Positions 62,424 to 64,000 of a DNA stretch of 64,000 nucleotides are shown here, in pieces. The first letter of the stretch is position 1. Every line of letters begins with the position of its first letter. The DNA is from Ignelater luminosus (taxonomy: Eukaryota; Arthropoda; Insecta; Coleoptera; Elateridae), in assembly GCA_011009095.1 (NCBI GenBank), contig VTPC01000971.1, forward strand, positions 162,646 through 226,645. The letters are read 5' to 3'. A program made the translations under genes and the position numbers. Under the pieces are notes generated by a model. That model was not told the DNA's origin and searched no databases. It worked only from the letters and a program-made list of their open reading frames with translations.

Positions 62424-62610
62424 AAAACCTCGTAAGTCACAAACTTGACGAAATTGAAGTACTGCTTCATTCTGATTGACGACGTTAATATCTACTATGT
62501 TTTCAAACCTCGTAACTCTCGCACAAACCTAGCGTCATCTGTCGAGAGTTATTAAAACCTCTTATGTATGTTAGCTCTTTAGTTGATATTAAAATCGCGT
62601 AAGTCATAAG
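62424..62610. repeat. Five spaced copies of an aaaacctcgtaagtca-like motif
   Basis: Near-copies occur at 62424 (aaaacctcgtaagtcac), 62505 (aaacctcgtaactctc), 62525 (aaacctagcgtcatc), 62554 (aaaacctcttatgtatg) and 62591 (aaaatcgcgtaagtcata). All have the same orientation and lie directly upstream of the relic whose coding part begins near 62.9 kb. They may be subterminal protein-binding sites of that element (inference). Confidence 0.6.
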
Positions 62611-62869
62611 TTCATAATTGTAGTTATCTACCCGAAAATTTGAAATATTTTTAGACTTAAAGTAGTAAGGTTTCTAGTGTGATGATTTATTGGATTGCTA
62701 AAGGTCTTTAAACGTTTTGAAGTTAAATTTTTTTCAGTTGTTAAGAGTTACGAGTTTTTAAAATTAAACAATAATTGTAAACACATTCAAACTATTAGCG
62801 TTACGAGGATATACTAAGTCTTCAATCTAGGTATATGTAAATACATTTTTTTTTAAATTTTGTAGAACA
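62611..62869. other. Leader region of element 2
   Basis: AT-rich, no open frame. A possible intron may lie here: ctag/gtatatgtaa near 62829, then a T-rich tract and ttttgtag/AACATT ending at about 62865. Confidence 0.35.
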
Positions 62870-64000
62870 TTGTCTTCAAGAACTGCAAAAATAATGGAAA
62901 TGACAAAATAAAACAATATTACCTCAAAACACCGGAAAGGGAAAACCGCCAGGAAGTTTTAATCCATCTAACAGTGAAAACACTATTAAGAATGCCGTTC
63001 CAAAAATTCAAGAGAATATAACGAGTTGTGTTTCTGATGATGAAATAATTTAGTATGCCATTAACCTTGAGAACAGAATTCAACATGAATATCTTAGAAC
63101 TGACGCTGAAATGCCCAACGTTGAAGATGATAACGACTTAATGCAAACTCTAAGTAGTGAAGACGTGGTAGTAGCAAATCAGGCTATTGCTGAAAAATCT
63201 AATGCCTATACAGAAGATGGTGAGAATACAGCTAAACTGGCCGTTTCTAATAAAAATAATCTTATTGAAAGCAAGAATGACTTCAAATTTATCAAAGACA
63301 CAAATGATATGTCAACAGCAAATGTCAATGAAAAAATATCTGATCTGGATTGGAGAGAAGAGCTACATAGAAGATATGCTTATTGGAATAAGTAACGAAA
63401 GTGAAAGTGACTCAGAAGGGACAGAAGATGGAGATGATATAGTTGCTACTACAAATGGAAACACTGGTGAAAGCAGTATAGAAGGGATAGAGCAAGTTAA
63501 TGACATTCACACCGGAGCAAAACAACATTTAAGCAGAATCAGAAGAAAAAGGAGACACGTGGATAAAGAAGAGTGGGACATTTTTAAACAAAGATTAAAA
63601 AGAAGCGAAGGGGAAGAATACAAAGGACTAAGTAAAGAGGATGGAAAATGGAGTTACAGAGCAACACAGAAATAATCTTTAAAACATTTTGGTCGAAGTC
63701 AAGAGTATGTGAGTAGCATAGTAGATGTGCAACCAGTAAAACAAAGATACTCTGAAATTTCTCGTAGGTAGAACTTTTTGTATTTTTTTCTAAAGCTGCC
63801 CGGAGGTACTAGAGTAAGGGTTTGTAAAAAATTAGAAAATGGACATACCCAGATGGAGTGTGACTCCATGCATTTATCAAAAGAAAACTTCGTAAGACAG
63901 AGATCTACACTCCAGCTGAGTATGTTTCTGTTTGTAAATCTGCTAGGCTTAAGCCTAGACCATATAACATAACCTATCATACTTACGAATTTTTTGAAAA
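62870..64000 (+). pseudogene. Relic of the uncharacterised transposase-like family (element 2), cut by window end
   Basis: Readable parts, in order: SSRTAKIMEM near 62875; NTIKNAVPKIQENITSC near 62980; the frame 63111-63395, ending EKISDLDWREELHRRY; then, after a frame change, SNESESDSEGTEDGDD and RRKRRHVDKEEWDIFKQRL with GEEYKGLSKEDGKWSYRA, ending at a stop at 63675. The middle, including any zinc-binding region and first two acidic motifs, is missing. From about 63800 comes the C-terminal part: KKLENGHTQMECDSMH, a frame change, then IYTPAEYVSVCKSARLKP and RPYNITYHTYEFF to the window edge. The GHTQMECDS block corresponds to GHSYMPADR in element 1, so both belong to one superfamily but to different branches. 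It was probably a mobile element; here it is dead. Confidence 0.72.

Noticed and set aside
1-64000. tRNA genes, CRISPR arrays, operons and ribosome binding sites
   Set aside because: No A/B-box pair with a cloverleaf fold was found by eye, no regular direct-repeat/spacer array exists, and the DNA is eukaryotic, so bacterial signals do not apply.

Overview
The window looks like gene-poor, AT-rich nuclear DNA of an insect. I find no intact host gene, no rRNA or tRNA gene, and no bacterial feature. Nearly everything recognisable is a decayed transposable element: mariner, hAT, several AP-endonuclease LINE groups, TA-flanked foldback elements, and two relics of a poorly described family of transposase-like proteins. 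That mix is common in insects. A beetle would fit, but the window does not prove the order.

Layout. 1-7.3 kb: an 82-codon open frame (43-288, minus); a mariner with perfect 28-bp inverted ends (1117-2389); a LINE scrap (2448-2612); a foldback MITE (2687-3138); and a minus-strand relic of the uncharacterised family (5359-6834), with an upstream array of a gggacaaaat-like motif (6971-7248). 7.3-18.2 kb: a TTAAG microsatellite, a GC-richer degenerate minisatellite (12781-13330) and an R1-like LINE scrap (16479-16845). 18.2-19.9 kb: an internally deleted hAT element with both ends and an imperfect 8-bp target duplication. 25.7-26.5 kb: a TA-flanked foldback element built from a tripled unit of about 165 bp. 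31.8-34.0 kb: an unassigned coding-like island and a third foldback element. 35.0-36.1 kb: a minus-strand LINE reverse transcriptase carrying a perfect 67-bp inverted duplication of itself. 42.1-50 kb: a LINE with endonuclease fused to the end of its RT, plus three solo hAT ends. 54.3-57.0 kb: a nest of LINE, mariner relic and oppositely oriented LINE. 62.2-64.0 kb: an RT scrap, then a second relic of the uncharacterised family, running off the window.

The elements do not work together as a pathway; they record successive insertions and decay. Two links stand out. First, the 2687-3138 MITE shares its terminal 140 bp or so with a segment (55397-56015) that also holds the catalytic end of a mariner transposase, which suggests a parent family. 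Second, the two relics of the uncharacterised family each have about five copies of their own short motif upstream of the coding part. That shared layout is the best candidate here for an undescribed system.
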